DNA of 64,000 nucleotides from Micromonospora sp. U21 (GTDB taxonomy: Bacteria > Actinomycetota > Actinomycetes > Mycobacteriales > Micromonosporaceae): the NCBI RefSeq assembly GCF_018070045.1, contig NZ_JAGPYK010000001.1, forward strand, positions 1 to 64,000, given 5' to 3'. Below, piece by piece: positions 35,433 through 44,183 of this stretch. The notes below the pieces were generated by a model that worked only from the letters and a program-made list of their open reading frames with translations, ran no database searches and had not been told where the DNA came from. Both the position numbers and the translations under genes were made by a program. The stretch's first letter is position 1. Each line of letters opens with the position of its first letter.

Positions 35433-36221
35433 TCAGTCGTTGCCGGCCCCGATCCCGCAGTCCGGCGCGGACCAGCTCGTCGTGTTCGAGCTGCTGTCGC
35501 TGTTGTTCTCCCGCCGCGAGTCGACGTGCACGTGGTCGTCGTGGTCCGGGTAGCCCGGCCCGTAGAGACCACTGAAGCCGTTGTTTCGCGCGCTGCGGGC
35601 GACCTGGCACAGCGACGACGTCCGCGAGGTGACGTCGGCCGCGTTGCCGTACAGGTGCTGGCTGTCCGACGCGCCACCGACCTGGTTGTTGCAGGCCCGG
35701 CTGCGGAAGCCGCTCGAGACGTAGAGCGGCTTGTCGCCGAGGCCCTTGCGCAGCGCCTCCAGCTTCCACATGGTGCGCAGCGCGTTCTGCTTGGTCTGGC
35801 TCGCCGACAGCGGGCCGCCGCTCCACCCGCCCCGGCCGCACCCGTCGTCCAGCTCGCTGTAGCTGAAGTGCGCGGGCGTGCAGTCGTCGTCCTGGAGCTG
35901 GTACAGCTTGGCGAAGGTCTGCGGGCCGGCGATCCCGTCGGCACGCAGCCCGTACGCCTGCTGGAACCGCTTGACCGCGGCGGCGGTCTTCGGCCCGTAG
36001 ATCCCGTCGATCTCGACGATGTCGCGGTACCCGGCCCAACCGGCCACCCGGATTTGCAACTGTCGGACGTCGCTTCCCGAGCGCCCCTGGGACAGGGTGC
36101 GATCCCAGGTGTAGCAGCCGTCCGCGTGCGCCGCGGGCGCGGCGACCACTGAGGCGATCGCGGCCCCGGGCAGCGCCAGAGCGAATGCGACGGCAGCTCG
36201 CTTCAAGGTGTTTACGCGCAC
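35433..36221 (-). CDS. Secreted peptidoglycan-binding protein with M15 peptidase domain
   Basis: The GTG at 36221 has GGGAGG at good spacing and starts a signal peptide (basic start, hydrophobic AVAFALALPGAAIASVV, cleavage after the AHA near 33). Residues 40-110 form a peptidoglycan-binding type 1 domain (LQIRVAGW, IDGIYGPKTAAAVKRFQ). Residues 115-250 form an M15A D-Ala-D-Ala metallopeptidase with zinc ligands in SQHLYGNAADV and DHDDHVHVD. The family cleaves D-Ala-D-Ala or cross-links in the cell wall; Streptomyces albus G carboxypeptidase has the same layout. The C-terminal tail is Ser/Asn-rich. Confidence 0.92.
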   Translation of the reverse strand: MRVNTLKRAAVAFALALPGAAIASVVAAPAAHADGCYTWDRTLSQGRSGSDVRQLQIRVAGWAGYRDIVEIDGIYGPKTAAAVKRFQQAYGLRADGIAGPQTFAKLYQLQDDDCTPAHFSYSELDDGCGRGGWSGGPLSASQTKQNALRTMWKLEALRKGLGDKPLYVSSGFRSRACNNQVGGASDSQHLYGNAADVTSRTSSLCQVARSARNNGFSGLYGPGYPDHDDHVHVDSRRENNSDSSSNTTSWSAPDCGIGAGND

Positions 36222-36385
36222 AGAAGTCCTCCCGATAGGAGAGCGAATGGGGTGGCCTCCGGGACATCGACCGGGACGTCCCGTGATTTCCACCCTCGCA
36301 CTGATCAGTGCGGTTGGCGGCAATTAACGAGAATTGTCCTCACGATTGGCCTTCCCTGGGTATCGCCCGGGAATTCGGATGATTT

Positions 36386-37162
36386 GTGAAACAGCCATTC
36401 ACCCCCGATCACCCCGCCGACGGGCAACCGCACCGAACGTCGCAATCAGTCACACCGAGGGTGATGTTCCTCGGTCAGTGGCGGCCGGTAACGTCAGCCT
36501 CGGGCGGCGGACTGGCGGAGGTGCGGGTGGCACGCGGTGGCGTCTTCTGTGTCGAGGGCCAGTGGCACCGAGACCTCAACGAGCGGGGTTCCGTGCTGCC
36601 CACCCTCGAGTTGCTGGAACGGCTCGGCAAGATCCGCTTCATCCACAAGGACGCGGCCACCCGCGACGAGCTCTTCTACTTCCTGGACCGCTGGCTGCTC
36701 AAGCAGTACGCCGACCACCGGGTCGGCTTCTTCGCCATGCACGGCGAGCCGAGCCGTCTCTGCCTCACCGACTGGCAGTCCGTGGAGTTGAACGAGGTGG
36801 CCGAGTTGATGGCCGGCCGCTGCGAGGGGCGCCGGCTCTATTTCGGCAGTTGCTCCGTGCTGCGCGCGTCGGACGCGGTGCTGCGCGAGTTCCTGGAAGT
36901 CACCGGAGCCGCGCTGATCTGCGGTTTCACCCGGGAAGTCGACTGGGTCGAATCGGCAGCTTTCGAAACCGTCCTGCTCGACGTGCTGGCCAATGGTCAG
37001 CGGCACAATGCGGCCGAGCTGCGGATGGGCTCGGCGCACTGGGCGCCGCTCGCCTCGTACCTCGGGTTCCGGGTGATCTACGCCAACGGCCGGGCCTGGC
37101 GCCCCGCCGGTCGACCCCGGGTGCCGGCCCAGGCGGTGCACCGCGCGGCCCGGCCGGACTGA
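36386..37162 (+). CDS. DUF6642-type protein with caspase-like His/Cys motifs
   Basis: The 258-residue protein has a conserved core from about 45 to 240: GGVFCVEGQWH, then VLPTLELLERLGKIRFIHKDA, FFAMHGEP with His near 119 and YFGSCSVL with Cys near 152, then GFTREVDWVESAAFE. The H-G and G-S-C order with strand-like flanks resembles the catalytic dyad of CHAT/C14 caspase-like peptidases. I believe the family is DUF6642, whose function is not established. There is no signal peptide. The gene stands alone and is divergent from the M15 peptidase. The peptidase idea is an inference from motif order only. Confidence 0.7.
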   Translation: MKQPFTPDHPADGQPHRTSQSVTPRVMFLGQWRPVTSASGGGLAEVRVARGGVFCVEGQWHRDLNERGSVLPTLELLERLGKIRFIHKDAATRDELFYFLDRWLLKQYADHRVGFFAMHGEPSRLCLTDWQSVELNEVAELMAGRCEGRRLYFGSCSVLRASDAVLREFLEVTGAALICGFTREVDWVESAAFETVLLDVLANGQRHNAAELRMGSAHWAPLASYLGFRVIYANGRAWRPAGRPRVPAQAVHRAARPD

Positions 37163-37201
37163 CCCGCCGCCGCCGCGTCGCGGTCGCCCTGGTAGGAACG
37201 G

Positions 37202-37669
37202 ATGATGGCGCGCAGCATCGCGAAGAACACCCGGGTCGACCGGGACACCCTGCTCGACTTCCTCCGGCCGCGACACCGCGTCGTGCTGATGACCACCCGG
37301 GCAGACGGTCGCCCGCAGTCCTCCCCGGTCTCCGCCGGCGTGGACGGCCAGGGCCGGCTGGTCGTCTCCACCTACCCGGAGCGGGCCAAGGTGACCAACA
37401 TCCGCCGCGACCCCCGGGTCTCGGCCTGCGTGCTCTCCGACGACTGGGACGGGCCCTGGGTACAGCTCGACGGCACCGCCGAGGTGCTGGACCTGCCCGA
37501 GGCGCTGGAGCCGTTGGTCGAGTACTTCCGCAGCATCTCCGGCGAACACCCGGACTGGGACGACTACCGGGCGGCGATGATGCGCCAGGGCAAGTCGCTG
37601 ATCCGGGTCACCATCGACGCCTGGGGCCCGATCGCCACCGGCGGCTTCCCCGCCCGGCTCGCCGACTGA
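37202..37669 (+). CDS. PPOX-class F420-dependent oxidoreductase
   Basis: The 155 residues fit the split-barrel flavin/deazaflavin fold: FLRPRHRVVLMTTRADGRPQSSPV at the N-terminus (in pieces), LVVSTYPERAKVTNIRRDPRVSACVL (about 60-85), where R-x-K-x-x-N-x-R-x-x-P is the phosphate/cofactor motif, and YRAAM near 123. In actinobacteria this group (TIGR03618-like) uses F420 or binds related cofactors. The substrate is unknown. Monocistronic. Confidence 0.88.
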   Translation: MMARSIAKNTRVDRDTLLDFLRPRHRVVLMTTRADGRPQSSPVSAGVDGQGRLVVSTYPERAKVTNIRRDPRVSACVLSDDWDGPWVQLDGTAEVLDLPEALEPLVEYFRSISGEHPDWDDYRAAMMRQGKSLIRVTIDAWGPIATGGFPARLAD

Positions 37670-37689
37670 CCGCGGCCGACCCGCCGGAG

Positions 37690-38331
37690 TCAGTACGCGG
37701 CGGTGAAGCGGGCGTTCTGGTGCCGCGGCTGCTCGATCTCGTCGACGATCGCCACCGCCAGGTCCTCGTACGTCAGCACCGACCGGCCCTGGTCGTCGGT
37801 GACCGGCTGGTCGGTGCCGGTGCGGTAGTGCCCGGTGCGCTCGCCGGGGTGGAACTCCAGCGGGGGCGGCGAGACGTACGTCCAGCTCACCCCGTCGGCG
37901 GCGGTGCGGTAGTAGTCCAGGGCGTCAGCCTGGCCCAGCGACGAGTCCCGGTACTGCGCCGGGAAGTCCGGCTCGTCCAGGATGCGGGTGCCACGTGGGG
38001 TGAGCAGGGTCGACCCGCCGCCCAGGTGGATGATCCGCGGCGCGGCCGGCATCGGGCGCAGCGTGGTCACCAGGTTCTCCGCCGCGTTGCGCCACAGCTC
38101 GCGCCCGCCGCCGCCGATCGCCACGATCAGCGCGTCCGCGTCCGGCGCCAGCTCCCGGACGCTCCGCTCGCTGGTCGCGTCGCCGGTGACCGTCCGCACC
38201 CCGGCCGGCAGGTACGAGGTGGCCTCCGGGCGGCGGACGGCGGCGATCACCCGGTGCCCCCGGTCGACCGCCTCGGCGGTGATCCGCGACCCGGCGGTGC
38301 CGCCCGCGCCAAACACGACGATGGTGCTCAC
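37690..38331 (-). CDS. NAD(P)-binding (atypical SDR) protein
   Basis: The 213 residues start with IVVFGAGGTAGSRI (about 4-17), the GxxGxxG dinucleotide motif of atypical SDRs. They continue with VIAAVRRPEATSYLPAG, VTGDATSERSV and DALIVAIGGGG, in the order typical of the NmrA/YwnB-like group. The active-site Tyr/Lys pair is not clear, so it may be a redox sensor or an isomerase rather than a dehydrogenase. It is convergent with the F420-type enzyme. Confidence 0.88.
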   Translation of the reverse strand: MSTIVVFGAGGTAGSRITAEAVDRGHRVIAAVRRPEATSYLPAGVRTVTGDATSERSVRELAPDADALIVAIGGGGRELWRNAAENLVTTLRPMPAAPRIIHLGGGSTLLTPRGTRILDEPDFPAQYRDSSLGQADALDYYRTAADGVSWTYVSPPPLEFHPGERTGHYRTGTDQPVTDDQGRSVLTYEDLAVAIVDEIEQPRHQNARFTAAY

Positions 38332-38383
38332 CAGCCCAGGCTAGGGACTGGGCCAGCCGCCCGTCGGTGGAACGACGATCCCG

Positions 38384-39616
38384 TCAGTCGACCAGGGCGG
38401 CGTAGACGAGCTGGCGCAGCTGGGAGCGCAGCGGGTACGTGCTCGACGGCATCAGCTGGGTGAAGAGCAGTGCGGTGATCTCCTCGGCCGGGTCCACCCA
38501 GAACGCGGTGCTGGCCACCCCGCCCCAGTAGTACTCGCCGACACTGCTCGGCACCCGGCTGGGAATCGGGTCGTCGACCACCGCGAAGCCGAGGCCGAAG
38601 CCGATCCCGTCGAGGGTGGTCTCGGCGAAGCCGCCGGTGGACAGGGTGCCCAGGTCCTGGCCCTCGGGCAGATGGTTGCGGGTCATGAAACGCACCGTGC
38701 GCGGCCCGAGCAGGCGTACCCCGTCCAGCTCGCCGCCGCGCAGCAGCAGCTGGGTGAAGCGGTGGTAGTCGGCGGCGCTGGAGATCAGGCCGCCACCGCC
38801 GGAGATCAGGGCTGGCTTGCTGTGGGCGAGCGAGCCGAGACCGTCGTAGCGGACCGCCCGGCCGCTGCGCGGGTCCGGCACGTAGAGCGCGGCCAGCCGC
38901 TCGGCCTCGTCGCCCTCGACCCACCATCGGGTGTCGGTCATGCCCAGCGGGCCGAAGATCCGGTCGGCGAAGAACGCGTCGAGGCTCTGCCCGGAGACCA
39001 CCTCGACCAGCCGGCCGAGCACGTCGGTGGCGACCGAGTAACCCCAGGCGGTGCCGGGCTGGAACAGCAGCGGCAGCTCGCCGAAGGCCGCGCAGGCGCC
39101 GGCCAGGTCGACGTCCACCGGCGGGTACAGGTCGTAACCGGCCGCCCGGTAGAGCCCGTCGACCACGGAGGTCTGCATGAAGCCGTACGTCAGGCCGGCG
39201 GTGTGGGTGAGCAAATGCCAGACCCGGATCGGCTCGATCGCCGGCACGGTGTACGGCTTGAGCGCCGATCCCTTCGAGTAGACCCGCAGGTCGGCGAACT
39301 CCGGCAGCCAGCGGCTGATCTCGTCGGTCAGCTCGAAGCGGCCCTCCTCCCACAGCATCATCGCCGCGACCGAGGTGACCGGCTTGGTCATCGAGTAGAT
39401 CCGCCAGAGCGTGTCGGCCTCGACCGGAGCGCCCGACTCCCGGTCCCGCAGGCCGTACGTCGAGGAGTGCGCCACCTCGCCGCGGCGGGTGACCACCACC
39501 TGCCAGCCTGCCAGCCGGCCGTCGTCGACGTACCGGCCGAAGTGCTCGTCGATCCGGGCCAGCCGCGCCGGGTCGAAGCCGATCTGATCCGGGTCCCTGC
39601 TCCGCGCCACACTCAC
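38384..39616 (-). CDS. Beta-lactamase-family serine hydrolase
   Basis: I start at the GTG at 39616, close to the first conserved residues; the much longer open frame is a GC artefact. The 410 residues have the class C beta-lactamase/esterase fold, with SxxK in YSMTKPVTS (Ser near 80), a Y-S-V motif in GTAWGYSVATD at the Tyr-x-Asn position and a WGGVASTAFWVDP segment near 375 in place of the KTG strand. It lacks a signal peptide, so it is probably a cytoplasmic esterase or peptidase (EstB-like) rather than a true beta-lactamase. Confidence 0.9.
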   Translation of the reverse strand: MSVARSRDPDQIGFDPARLARIDEHFGRYVDDGRLAGWQVVVTRRGEVAHSSTYGLRDRESGAPVEADTLWRIYSMTKPVTSVAAMMLWEEGRFELTDEISRWLPEFADLRVYSKGSALKPYTVPAIEPIRVWHLLTHTAGLTYGFMQTSVVDGLYRAAGYDLYPPVDVDLAGACAAFGELPLLFQPGTAWGYSVATDVLGRLVEVVSGQSLDAFFADRIFGPLGMTDTRWWVEGDEAERLAALYVPDPRSGRAVRYDGLGSLAHSKPALISGGGGLISSAADYHRFTQLLLRGGELDGVRLLGPRTVRFMTRNHLPEGQDLGTLSTGGFAETTLDGIGFGLGFAVVDDPIPSRVPSSVGEYYWGGVASTAFWVDPAEEITALLFTQLMPSSTYPLRSQLRQLVYAALVD

Positions 39617-39709
39617 GCCGCCGAACCTACTAGCCGGTACGCCGGTACCGGAAGGGGCCGCCGCCGACCGGCCCGGCCGGCTGTCGGTGGCCGGCACTAG
39701 CCTGGCCGG

Positions 39710-40303
39710 ATGCCGGAGCTGACCGAGGACGCGACCTTCCGCCACGAGGACTGGTACGGCGAGGAGCTGACCGACCGGCACTTCGTGGGCTGCGAGTTCT
39801 TCCACGTGGACCTGACCGAGGCGGTGAGCCGCGGCGCGGTCTTCACCGGCTGCACGTTCGGCAACGTCCTGTTCAACGCCTCCCGGCACGTCGACTCCGC
39901 CTTCACCCGTTGCGTCTTCAAGCGGTGCAACTTCTTCGAGGTCGAGTTCACCGGCTGCAAGCTGGTCGGCAGCACCTTCACCCAGTGCGACCTGCGCCCG
40001 TTGACGGTGGCCGGCGGCGACTGGTCCTTCGTCGCGCTGCCCGGCGCGGACCTGCGCGGCGTCCGGCTGACCGACGTGCGGATGCGCGAGGTCGACCTGA
40101 CCGGCGCCAACCTGACCGGCGCCACGGTGACCGGCGTCGACCTCTCCGGCGCGCAGCTGCACAGCTCCCGGCTCGGCGACGCCGACCTGCGCGGCAGTGA
40201 CCTGACCGCGCTCGACCCGACGGTCGTCGAGCGGGCCGGCGCCATCGTCGACGCCGAGCAGACCGTGGTCATCGCGCAGGCGCTCGGCTTCCGGATCGGC
40301 TGA
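39710..40303 (+). CDS. Pentapeptide-repeat protein
   Basis: The 197 residues are dominated by A(D/N)LxX-type five-residue repeats from about 20 to 165 (CEFFHVDLTEA, CTFGNVLFNAS, GADLRGVRLTDV, GANLTGATVTG, SRLGDADLRGSDLT). They build a right-handed quadrilateral beta helix of roughly 25-30 repeats. Some members mimic DNA and protect gyrase from quinolones, but many do not; nothing here decides it. Cytoplasmic, monocistronic. Confidence 0.92.
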   Translation: MPELTEDATFRHEDWYGEELTDRHFVGCEFFHVDLTEAVSRGAVFTGCTFGNVLFNASRHVDSAFTRCVFKRCNFFEVEFTGCKLVGSTFTQCDLRPLTVAGGDWSFVALPGADLRGVRLTDVRMREVDLTGANLTGATVTGVDLSGAQLHSSRLGDADLRGSDLTALDPTVVERAGAIVDAEQTVVIAQALGFRIG

Positions 40304-40502
40304 CGCGAGGGCGCTCCCGATCGACCGACGTCCCCGTCCGGCGGGACCTGGCTGTCCGATACCGTCCGGTTCCGGACTGGACACACCGGCCCGTCCAGAT
40401 CTAGCGTGTCGTCCACGCCGGATGCGAGCGCAAAACGGCCCACAGTGGACGGTGCGATCCGCGACGCTCGATGGCGGCCGGGCGGTGGAGGTGGAGGGGT
40501 CG

Positions 40503-41468
40503 GTGGCGGACGAAGACCGCACGCGGGCGGATTCGCGGGCCGGGGACGAGCCGCCCGACGGACCAACGAAGCACCGACCACGCTCCCGCATCGCCGGGCA
40601 TACCCGCAGCACGCTGCGCCGACTCACCCGCGCCCGGAAGCGGCGGCGCTGGGCGGTGGAAGGGCTCGCCGCGCTCGTCTGCCTGGTGGCGCTCGCCTCG
40701 TACCTCGGCAACCGGTCCGGCCCGGAGTCCGCCGACGATCAGGCGGGCCTCCCGGGCGGCGTGCCCGCCGGGGCAGCCCGCCCCACCGGCTTCCCGGGCG
40801 CGGAGCGACGTACCAGCGAGGCCGGGCCGGCGACGCCCAATCTGCGTCCTCGGCAGCGTCCGCCCTCGCCCGACCCGACGCCGTCGGTCAGCGCGCCGGC
40901 CCCGCCGCCGCCGTCCCCAACGGCGGCGGTGCTGTCGGTGAGCCGGGCGGAGGTGCCCGCCGAGGTCGACCTCACCGCCGTGGGCACCCGGGACTGGATG
41001 CACTGGGGGCTGCACGGCAGCAACTCGACGGTCCGCAAGCGCGCCGGCTCCGGAGAGATCATCGACGGGGGTGGCACCGGCACCCGGGTCGGCTGGGACG
41101 GCAACCAGGAGGTCGTCAGCTGGCGGGACGGCACATCGGAGCGCTCGGTGAGCGGCAGCCCGAACGGCGTCTACACCTGCGGCCCCGGCAGCGGGTTCAG
41201 CCTCACCGTCGCCGGCAGCGGCGAGCCCCGCGTCGTCCAGCTCTACGCCGGTACCTGGATGGCACGCGGCCGGCTGGAGGCCCGGCTGTCCGCCGGTGGA
41301 CCGGTCAGCACCGCGCGGCTGGAGGACCCGTACACCGGCCAGAGTGCCCAGTTCACCATCCGGTTCAAGCTGCCGAAGGGTGCCCGACTGGTGCTGACCT
41401 GGACCGTCGAGAAGGTCTTCACCGAGCGCTGCGGCAACGTCGGCCTCCAGGCCGTGGCGGTGCGCTGA
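40503..41468 (+). CDS. Membrane-anchored protein with Pro-rich stalk and extracellular beta-sandwich
   Basis: The GTG at 40503 has GGTGGAGGGG upstream; an ATG at 40422 would add 27 residues with no ribosome site. The 321 residues have a basic cytoplasmic part (to about 50), one hydrophobic helix (GLAALVCLVALASYLG), a long Pro/Ser/Thr stalk (about 75-145) and a beta-rich C-terminal domain (about 150-321; DWMHWGLHG, VSWRDGTSERSVSG, VVQLYAGTWMARGRLEARL, GNVGLQAVAV). I have seen this last domain as an accessory module on secreted actinobacterial enzymes. Here it stands alone, held to the membrane, suggesting surface binding. Confidence 0.75.
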   Translation: MADEDRTRADSRAGDEPPDGPTKHRPRSRIAGHTRSTLRRLTRARKRRRWAVEGLAALVCLVALASYLGNRSGPESADDQAGLPGGVPAGAARPTGFPGAERRTSEAGPATPNLRPRQRPPSPDPTPSVSAPAPPPPSPTAAVLSVSRAEVPAEVDLTAVGTRDWMHWGLHGSNSTVRKRAGSGEIIDGGGTGTRVGWDGNQEVVSWRDGTSERSVSGSPNGVYTCGPGSGFSLTVAGSGEPRVVQLYAGTWMARGRLEARLSAGGPVSTARLEDPYTGQSAQFTIRFKLPKGARLVLTWTVEKVFTERCGNVGLQAVAVR

Positions 41469-41557
41469 CCGGCGGCCGTCGCCACGTGTTCGGGCCGTCC
41501 GCCACCGGTGGCGGCAGTAGCCTGGGCGCGAGAGCCGCCGACCCGTGAGGAGTGCCG

Positions 41558-41995
41558 ATGACGTCCAGCGAGCAGGTGGTGGACAGCCCCGAGGGCTGGG
41601 TCGCCGAGCACATCCAGCGGTACGTCGAGACCGGCGGCGCCGAGGGGCACGAGTGGCGGCCCGGGGTCTACACGCTCCTGCTGACCACCCGGGGCCGGCA
41701 CAGCGGCAAGCGACGCCGCACCGCCCTGATCTACGGCCGGGACGGCGACGACCACCTGGTGGTCGGCTCGCAGGGCGGCGCCCCGAAACACCCGGCCTGG
41801 GTCCTCAACCTGCTGGCCGAGCCGCAGGTCGAGGTGCAGGTCGGCCCGGAGACGTTCCCCGCGCGGGCGCGCGTCGCCAGGCCCGAGGAGAAGCCGCGGA
41901 TGTGGTCCACGATGGCCGCCATCTGGCCGGCGTACGACGACTACCAGGCCAGGACCGACCGGGAGATCCCGGTGGTGGTGCTGGAACGGATCTGA
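41558..41995 (+). CDS. Deazaflavin (F420)-dependent nitroreductase-family protein
   Basis: The ATG at 41558 has GAGGAG six bases upstream, giving 145 residues. LLTTRGRHSGKRRRTALIYG (about 37-56), VVGSQGGAPKHPAWVLNLLAEPQVEVQV (about 66-93) and YDDYQ-x-RTDREIPVVVLE at the end are the hallmarks of the DDN family, which uses F420H2 to reduce quinones and nitro-compounds. Mycobacterial DDN activates pretomanid. Cytoplasmic or peripheral membrane protein; monocistronic. Confidence 0.9.
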   Translation: MTSSEQVVDSPEGWVAEHIQRYVETGGAEGHEWRPGVYTLLLTTRGRHSGKRRRTALIYGRDGDDHLVVGSQGGAPKHPAWVLNLLAEPQVEVQVGPETFPARARVARPEEKPRMWSTMAAIWPAYDDYQARTDREIPVVVLERI

Positions 41996-42109
41996 CCTGG
42001 CGTCCGCGTGCACCGCTGGGCGCCGGGACAGTTTGTCCGTCGCGCACCGTCGATGGCGACGTAACTTTCTGCTGTCCCCGTCTGACCATCCAGTGTGGAG
42101 GCACCGCAG

Positions 42110-42439
42110 ATGAGCAGCAGTACCGCCCACCGCGTCCGTCCGGCCGCTTCGTCCCGTGCCGGTGAAGCCCCGGGGGAGGTGCTCCGCGACATCCCCCTGC
42201 CGCCGTACGTGACGGGCGAGGACACCCAGTTCGCGGTGCGGGCGGTGGTGGTGCACGCCCCCCGCCGGTGGTCCGGCGGCATGGTCTGCCGTAACGACGC
42301 CAGCCCGCACCCGTGCCGGCTGCACCGCTGGGGCACCCGGGTGCTGGCGCTGCGCGGGCTGCGGGCCACCGAGATCGCCGCGCTCATCGAGCGGGGTGAC
42401 CCGACCGCGGTGGTTCCCTCACCGGACCGCCCGGCCTGA
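42110..42439 (+). CDS. Small CRND/CRLHRWG protein, paralogue 2
   Basis: The ATG at 42110 follows GTGGAGG and gives 109 residues. The core FAVRAVVVHAPRRW, CRNDASPHPCRLHRWGTRVL and ATEIAALIERGDPTAVVP aligns residue for residue with the core at 34867-35334. The conserved CRND and CRLHRWG segments may form a small metal site. It lacks the Pro-rich C-terminal tail of the other copy. I know no name for the family. Confidence 0.7.
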   Translation: MSSSTAHRVRPAASSRAGEAPGEVLRDIPLPPYVTGEDTQFAVRAVVVHAPRRWSGGMVCRNDASPHPCRLHRWGTRVLALRGLRATEIAALIERGDPTAVVPSPDRPA

Positions 42440-42441
42440 CC

Positions 42442-42471
42442 CGGCCGGGGGCGCGGTGACACCCCCGGCCG
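42442..42471. terminator. Hairpin between convergent genes
   Basis: A perfect 10-bp CGGCCGGGGG stem (42442-42451 with 42462-42471) with a 10-base loop lies between the CRND protein and the PBP4 gene. Confidence 0.65.
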
Positions 42472-42475
42472 CCGG

Positions 42476-44056
42476 TCAGCAGGTGATCGGCTTGACCCAG
42501 GAGCACTCCACGCCCTCCGGGGTCCGTGGCGTCTCCGGCACCGCCGGCGGTGCCACCCGTGCCGTGGCCGCGCCGTCCTCGCGGTAGCCGGCCAACGCCA
42601 CGGCGATCTGGTCCTCGAGCGCCTTGACGGACGCGGTGAGGTAGTTGTTCAGCAGGATGGAGAACGCCAGCAGCCGGCCGTCGGCGCTGGTCACATAGCC
42701 GGACAGCCCGGAGACCCCGGTCAGGCTGCCGGTCTTCGCGTGCACGTTGCCCGCCGCCGGGGTGCCGGCCATCCGGCTGCGAAGCGTGCCGCCGACGAAC
42801 CGGTCGGGTTGCCCGGCGATCGGCAGCGCCGCGTACCAGGTGGCGAACCAGGGTTCGGCCCGGACGGCGGCCAGCAGGTCGACGAACTCCGTCGCCGGGA
42901 CCAGGTTGCGCCGGGACAGCCCGGAACCGTCGCGCTGGCGCAGCGTGCCGGTGTCCATCCCGGTGTCGGCGACGTACTCGCTGATCGCGGTCAGCCCGGC
43001 CGACCAGGTGCCCGAGCCGGAGAGCACCCGGCCGATCTCCTTGGTCAACACCTCGGCGTGCCCGTTGTTGGAGAGCTTGAGGAACGGCGTCATCAACTCA
43101 CCCAGGCTCATCGAGTCGTGCCGGGCCACCGGGTGGGCGGCCTCCGGGGTGGGCTGCCCGAGCACGGTCCGACCGAGCACCCGCACGCCGTGCCGGTGCA
43201 GCGCCGCCCGGAACACGTCGGCGGCGTAGCCGGTGGGCTCCCAGACGCTCACCCAGTCGCTGGCCGGCTCGTCGCCGACCGCGATCTGCCCGCTCACCAC
43301 GATGGTGTTGCCGCCGTGCTCGCGTTCGATCGAGATCGAGGTCTCACCCGTGGCGACCGTCTCGGCGCGGTTGTCGATCCGGACGTACCCGGTGGGCGGG
43401 GTGGTGTTGACCACCGGCGGGGCGCCGGCCCGGTCGGCCGGGGCGGCGTGCACGATCACGGTGCCGGCGTCGTAGTCGGTGTCCGGCGCGACGGTCAGCG
43501 CGGAGACCTGGGCCGCGTAGTAGTAGGGCTCGTCGTCCCAGGTCCAGTCGGGGCCGAGCCGGGTGCGGTCGTAACGGGTGTCGTCGGCGATCAGGTTGCC
43601 GGTCACCACCCGGACACCGTCGGCCGCGACCTGCGCGGCGAGCGCGTCGTAGTCGGCCGCGAGCATGGTCGGGTCGCCGCCGCCGCGCAGGTACAGATTG
43701 CCGGAGAGCAACCCGCCGCGACGCTTGCCGGTCGTGCGTACGTCGGTGCCGAAGCGGTGCCCCGCGCCGAGCAGCTCCAGAGCGGCGGTGGAGGTCAGCA
43801 GCTTGGTGTTGGAGGCCGGGATCAGCCGCCGGTCCCCGTTGCGGTCGTAGAGGGTCTGTCCCGTGCTGGTGTCGACCACGACCACCGACGCCTGCGCGCC
43901 GGTCAGCCGTGAGTCGGCGAGGACCGTGTCGATGGCCGCGCGTAGGCGGGTCGTCGCGGGGGTGGGCGACTCGGCGGTGGCGGGCGCGCCGGCGGTGGCC
44001 GCGGTGGCGACCAGCGCGACCAGCGCGAGGACCCGGGGAAAGAGACGGCGATGCAT
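42476..44056 (-). CDS. dacB: D-alanyl-D-alanine carboxypeptidase/endopeptidase (PBP4, peptidase S13)
   Basis: The ATG at 44056 begins a signal peptide (HRRLFPRVLALVALVATAA, cleaved near 28). The 526 residues carry the three S13 motifs: SNTK with nucleophile S82 and K85, SNN in LKLSNNGHAEVL near 345, and KTG in VHAKTGSLTGVSGL near 455. The insert between motifs 1 and 2 is long, as expected for class C penicillin-binding proteins. It trims or cuts peptidoglycan peptides outside the membrane. Monocistronic. The symbol follows family usage. Confidence 0.93.
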   Translation of the reverse strand: MHRRLFPRVLALVALVATAATAGAPATAESPTPATTRLRAAIDTVLADSRLTGAQASVVVVDTSTGQTLYDRNGDRRLIPASNTKLLTSTAALELLGAGHRFGTDVRTTGKRRGGLLSGNLYLRGGGDPTMLAADYDALAAQVAADGVRVVTGNLIADDTRYDRTRLGPDWTWDDEPYYYAAQVSALTVAPDTDYDAGTVIVHAAPADRAGAPPVVNTTPPTGYVRIDNRAETVATGETSISIEREHGGNTIVVSGQIAVGDEPASDWVSVWEPTGYAADVFRAALHRHGVRVLGRTVLGQPTPEAAHPVARHDSMSLGELMTPFLKLSNNGHAEVLTKEIGRVLSGSGTWSAGLTAISEYVADTGMDTGTLRQRDGSGLSRRNLVPATEFVDLLAAVRAEPWFATWYAALPIAGQPDRFVGGTLRSRMAGTPAAGNVHAKTGSLTGVSGLSGYVTSADGRLLAFSILLNNYLTASVKALEDQIAVALAGYREDGAATARVAPPAVPETPRTPEGVECSWVKPITC

Positions 44057-44183
44057 GCGCTGATGCTGCCACGAAGATTTCCGCCGGAGAAGAGCTGGGA
44101 CCGAAGGATATTGCCGTTCAAGCTGTGATCGGTGCGACGGCCAGGGCGGGCAGAGCGGCGGGACGTTCGGCGTTGTACCCCCC

